DNA of 64,000 nt, taken from positions 80,480,400 to 80,544,399 of the forward strand of contig OY829328.1 in the NCBI GenBank assembly GCA_963691655.1, given 5' to 3'. The position numbers and the translations under genes were made by a program. The stretch comes from Toxonevra muliebris (taxonomy: Eukaryota > Arthropoda > Insecta > Diptera > Pallopteridae). Of this stretch, positions 59,501 through 64,000 are shown piece by piece; the stretch's first letter is position 1, and every line of letters starts with the position of its first letter. The notes under the pieces were generated by a model. The model did no database searches. It saw only the letters and a program-made list of their open reading frames with translations, and was not told the DNA's origin.

Positions 59501-61210
59501 AACACCTGCGGAAAATCATTTTCCTAAATCACGCCATGTCTATGTATTATATCGAAATGGTATCGGTCAATTTTCTGGGTCGATGGGGGCCGACAAATCA
59601 AATTATGTATGTCAACAGAACTAGATAATTTAAAACATGACATACATACTTACATACAGGTATTTGTAATCAAATTAGTAGAATACGGGATAACTATTTA
59701 ATAAGTATGTTGACATACAAACATTTGTAATAGTTAGTTGGATTTTCGTCTTGAATTTCATATATGGACAGAAATTAATATTTTTCGGTTCAATCAGAGA
59801 AGACCAGATTTATGTAGAACTAATAATCTGGGCTCTGTTTAAAGCCTATTATTCTTTGGCTGCTTGATTTCATAGAATTGCTATTATTTGCTTGCCTTGA
59901 TCCAAAATCTTGGTTTCCGCTCTAACAAGAGTGGTAATAACTTAAACAAACTTCGAGTGGTTTTGTTACAAATTAACTTTTGAGGCATTGGGCACATGAT
60001 TCTGGGTATGCGATTTTCGATTTCTTTTTTAGTTTAAATATACTTCTAACTAAGGTGACGATTTGAAATTGCATGACTTTTCTATCGATCTATACAAAAA
60101 TCACGACCTTGTGTGCAAGGTGCCTGGCCATGCCCCTATGTATTTTATATAGAAATGTATAAAATATTATGTAATTTGAACATTTTATCTCCCTTTTTTC
60201 TTTCTCTTGGTAATTTGCAAAAAGATTCAGTTGAAAAGTGGAATCTGGAAAAAAGAGCCATTGATTTAATTTTGGTTTTTCTGACTTATGACTGGACTTG
60301 CAGCAAACGAGGGATATATATACATCCAATTTTTTTTTCCAAATTCTTATCAATTAAGATTCTAATGGAGAAAAACGCTAAATAACTTTTACTCGATTTT
60401 TCTCGAATCGATCTTTCCCACATGACACATGCGATTTGGAAAAAACAATTGTTAGAAAGAGGTAGAAAAAATTGGTAGTAAAAAAAAGGGTAGAAACCTT
60501 CCTGTCTCTTTCTAATTACCCATTTTTGCTACCTCTCTCTTCCAGACAGGCGTTCATGCTTGCGCCAATGCCTCATGCTTGTGAACAGCCACTAAAAAGA
60601 AAACTTAGAGACTGCCCTTTAAAAAAAAAGACGAGTGGCCACCGTAATTATTACACAACTTTCCCTGATGTTCTATTTTGGACAGAATAAGTAAATATAT
60701 CCCGTATTTACCTGAAAAATAATAATAAACCAGAAAAATGTCAATGTGGGATGGCAACAATTATCTTTACAATTGTAATAGAACATGAAAAATAGCGTTC
60801 TAGTTTGAAGCAACTCAGTTGAATGCAAAAAGTATGAATGAAAACAAAAAAATCATCACTGATGTGACGTCACATAATCAATGAAGTGTCAAAATATCCA
60901 TAAAAAATTATATTTTTATGTGAGTGAATGTGTGAATGCGGAAAAAGGCACGTACGTAGTGGACAAGCAGCGAGCGTCAATGAGGATACAAAACAAAAAT
61001 TGTGGAAAATTGCATTGGCGACAGCAAAATTAATTGAATTAGCAATTTAAATTGGCGTTCTTCTTTGCGGAAACAAAATTTAAATAACTTTTCAAAGAAA
61101 GAAAAGTTGGAATTGGAAGAAAAGTCATTGAAGAAGTTGTGTAAGATCAAAAGAACAAGTTATTTTGCCCAGTAGCTTTTGGTATAACTACGTAACATTT
61201 GTGTAACAAG

Positions 61211-61320
61211 GTAAGTTCTCGATTCTTATTGTGTTTGCAATAATTTAAATTTTATGATAATTGAACTTTTTTTTTGTATATATTCTCGTTCTCAGTGCTG
61301 CTATTTTTAAATAATTTTAG
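61211..61320 (+). other. Probable 5' UTR intron of prel
   Basis: A strong donor AACAAG|GTAAGT at 61210/61211 and an acceptor ATTTTAG ending at 61320 bracket a 110-bp AT-rich intron, followed by a leader running to the prel ATG at 61730. An alternative acceptor, TTCTCAG, ends at about 61295. Predicted from signals only. Confidence 0.45.
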
Positions 61321-61729
61321 TTCAGGGCTAAAAGTGAAACACACTTGCCGGTTGCGCTACTGCGAGGAACGAACATACGATTACATATTTTTGCTTCATT
61401 CACTTTTGCTTTTAATTTTGTGAAATTGAGAAAAACGTGTCGCAAAATTCGTTCGCTGCTGCCTGCCCTCCTCACACGCAAACATTGCATTTGATTTGTT
61501 GAAAACAAAAATCGTTTGTAGAAGTGATTAAGATTAACGACGAAGATTAGATACAAAAATATTGTAGATAAGACGTTGACAATTCACGTAAATTGTGATA
61601 AATTTAAAGAAATCAAACCAAACAGCCATAAACTCCAATTATTACTTATTTGCCAAATTTCCATTTGATATATACAAATACAACAAAGACATCGACAACG
61701 ATAGCCAATAATATATACCTACAAACAAC

Positions 61730-62666
61730 ATGGTTGCTTTATCACAGTATAAAACGGAAACAGTCTTCGATTACACATGGAAACAAGTTGTTCAAGCTTA
61801 CTGGCATCGTTATCCAAATCCTTCCAGGTAAATATACTTACATGCATATGAGTCGTTAAACATATATTCATACTTCTTAAAATTCTGTGTCTTTACACAT
61901 TTTCTTTATTCAACAAATATTACATTACTGAAAATAGGGTATTAATTTTTTATGAGTCTCCCATTTATTTTGGTGCGCTGCAACCCAAAACACAAAGTTT
62001 TCGTAATAAAACAAATTTAAATTATCCAAGGATTAAACATGTACAGAAATCGTACTGTAAGGTGCAATTACTACTTACCTTCAAATTTGAATTTGCTTTT
62101 ACAAAACTTTAAATAAATTGTAACTCCAATAATCAAGATCTAATACATACCTCAATCGCTTTCACTACGTTATATATATTCTATTTTCTAGCATATTTGA
62201 ATTTATAGCATTAAGCGGTCTTTATATCATTGTTAAAAAACTGAAATAGATTTGTAGAAAGTACTTGTCTAAAATTCTTCTATTTGACGTCATTTGGTAT
62301 TGCTCAAAGAATTGTTATTAATTATTTTACTCGCTAAATAATATTGAAATCTGACAACTGTTTTTTTATTCCCATAATTTTTATTATTAGTAGTAGATAA
62401 AAATGAAATGAAATTTATTATTTAATGCATTCTTTGTTTGTTTGTTTCACAGCCAACATGTTCTAACTGAGGATACCATATGTCGTGAAGTACGCGATGG
62501 CAAACTTTATTCGCGTCGTTTGCTTTCAAAAACAAATCCAGTACCAAAATGGGGTGAACGTTTTTATAAAAATGCACCTGTAAAAATTATTGAAGATTCT
62601 ATTTTGGATCCAAAAAAGAAAACTCTTGTTACTTTTACACGTAATATTGGTTTTAAGAAAATTATG
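61730..62666 (+). CDS. prel: PRELI-like protein, first two coding exons (3' incomplete)
   Basis: PRELI/MSF1-domain proteins carry phosphatidic acid and related phospholipids across the mitochondrial intermembrane space with a TRIAP1-type partner. Exon 1 is 61730-61827 and exon 2 is 62453-62666, joined in phase 2 and ending in phase 0 at a GTTAGT donor: 104 residues so far of a protein usually over 200. The reading [20 protein letters not shown], then [39 protein letters not shown] and [15 protein letters not shown], matches the PRELI domain start of human PRELID1 and fly preli-like. No continuing exon was recognised before 64000, so the rest lies to the right. The leader seems to contain one intron. 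Confidence 0.93.
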
Positions 62667-64000
62667 GTTAGTATACACACACCAATTAATTAAGAAATTA
62701 CCGTTTAAAAATGAAATACCAGTTGCGGTTCCTTGGTTAATGCATCAAGTCTGGAAATGTAGGAGGACCACTGCTACATGTAGCAATTCTTCGTGTAATG
62801 AGCTGTTTGTTCGTTCGCTCGGTGTAAACAACACAGCAAATGCAATTAGTCTATGAGGCTAGCAAAAACCTGGAAACTTTAGAGTTTTGAGATTTCGTCT
62901 AATAATACCATAGAGTACATGAGATGGATCTGAGAGAGCCATCGTCAGAGCGGCCACATATAAACGAGCAGAGACGTCAACGTCGGCTTTCTCAGTTTTA
63001 CTTCGTGGGATCTTTGGTTATTACAACAAAAGGAAATCTGAGACTACTTTCACTGCAAAGCATGAAAATTTTTACTTCAATTCCTTTGCGAATAACAAAA
63101 AACTCCCATTTATTTCACCTCTGTTTGTGTATGACAAGTGAGATGCTTACAGCAGTGTGGCTTCAGCGCTTTTCCCGCTGATTTTAATGCTTTTTGAAAA
63201 TTAAAACGCGGAAAAAGGTGATTTAGCGCTCTGCACATTTTTTCAATTTAAAATATCTTTGAAAAATCGAAGAAATTTTCATTGACTAGAAGTATCAGTT
63301 ATGTGCCTGTATTAGTGAAAAAGCTTAAATGTATTAAGTTTTCTCGCACTTTTATAAGGAAAAAAATTTAACGCTTTTTTTAAGAAAATACGTGTTTTAT
63401 TCTTCATTTTAGCGGATTTTGAAAAACAAACGTTGGCCATACTGGGTTACAGGGTAGGTAAAGTTTTTTGGTGTTGCAGTACTTTGACAGTTCTCTTTTG
63501 TCACTTTCATATTTTTAATTATTTGTTTACATTTTTTTTTTAATAATAAGTTGCATAACGAATGAAATTAAATGAATTTAATAAAATATTATTGTTTGAG
63601 TTAAAGCAATACGAACAAATGTCAAAAGTAATGTAACAGAGTTGAAATTATATTTTGTAGCAATTTTAAAAGAGAATTCCCGATAGCTAAAACTCAAGAT
63701 TTGCTACATGTAAAAGTGGTATTCTTTAAATGGTTTTTGAAAATTTTAATGTCAATGCTTGTGCAATTTCATTATCACAAAAACACTTATTCAAGCTATA
63801 CATACATCTGTAAATTCATTTATTGAGTTTTTAAGCAACAAAGGGCCACAACAAACTTTTCCAATCAGAACTAACTTGCGTCATTCTTGACTTCGTTCCA
63901 ACTTAGGTTCACAGCACACGTTTCCACCTCTAGTAATCGCCTCCAGGTGCTCGCCAGTCTTCTTTTTCTGCGGCGTGTTATAGCGTTTAATATTTCAAAT
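62667..64000. other. prel intron (incomplete)
   Basis: Follows the exon 2 donor. No acceptor followed by PRELI-like coding sequence was found, so this is read as intron running off the window. No element was recognised. Confidence 0.5.

Larger units (their letters stand above)
50698..61200. other. Large intergenic region, TMEM164 to prel
   Basis: About 10.5 kb without a supported gene. Recognised content: inverted repeat 52698-52962, mariner relic 55901-56500 with a MITE inside, and homopolymer tracts. The untranslated 5' exon of prel probably lies at its right end. Confidence 0.6.

Overview
The window looks like nuclear DNA from a higher dipteran fly (Brachycera). It is AT-rich, its introns use GT/AG sites, and its genes read as close relatives of known Drosophila proteins. 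It is rich in small transposon relics and homopolymer tracts. The species or family cannot be settled from sequence alone. Seven protein-coding genes can be supported, most of them spliced exon by exon with consistent reading phase. No bacterial operon, CRISPR or phage feature is present.

Layout. Minus strand 872-8459: Dp, the E2F dimerisation partner, whose 3' end lies outside the window. Upstream of it, at 9204-9223, is a perfect E2F-type palindrome. Minus strand 12878-14047: single-exon RNase H2 subunit A. Plus strand 15726-16690: Fsn (F-box/SPRY), four exons. Minus strand 19731-23249: COP9 signalosome subunit 9, two exons, with an unexplained alternative first exon inside its intron. Plus strand 23718-24269: CXXC zinc-binding protein (CZIB/C1orf123 family), sharing a short divergent promoter with COPS9. 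Minus strand 25626-40596: Scap, nine coding exons, 1323 residues. Minus strand 47003-50697: TMEM164 homologue, four exons. Plus strand from 61730: first two coding exons of prel (PRELI-like), running off the right edge.

The large non-coding intervals (9.3-12.9 kb, 16.7-19.7 kb, 40.6-47.0 kb, 50.7-61.2 kb, Scap intron 1) hold mobile-element relics. These include two copies of a hAT-like MITE with intact 8-bp target duplications, one of them inserted into a decayed mariner. Others are a tRNA-derived SINE with a 14-bp duplication, a pogo-like element with TA duplications, a PIF/Harbinger-like relic, several other inverted-repeat elements, and non-LTR reverse transcriptase fragments.

Functional links. 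Fsn (an SCF substrate receptor) sits next to COPS9 (a subunit of the complex that removes Nedd8 from cullins), so two ubiquitin-ligase control genes are neighbours. Scap, TMEM164 and prel all concern membrane lipids: SREBP escort, ether-phospholipid acyl transfer and mitochondrial phospholipid transfer. Whether any of this clustering is functional is inference. The most striking protein observation is that Scap carries Asn at the position of mammalian Asp443, where D443N makes mammalian SCAP insensitive to sterols.
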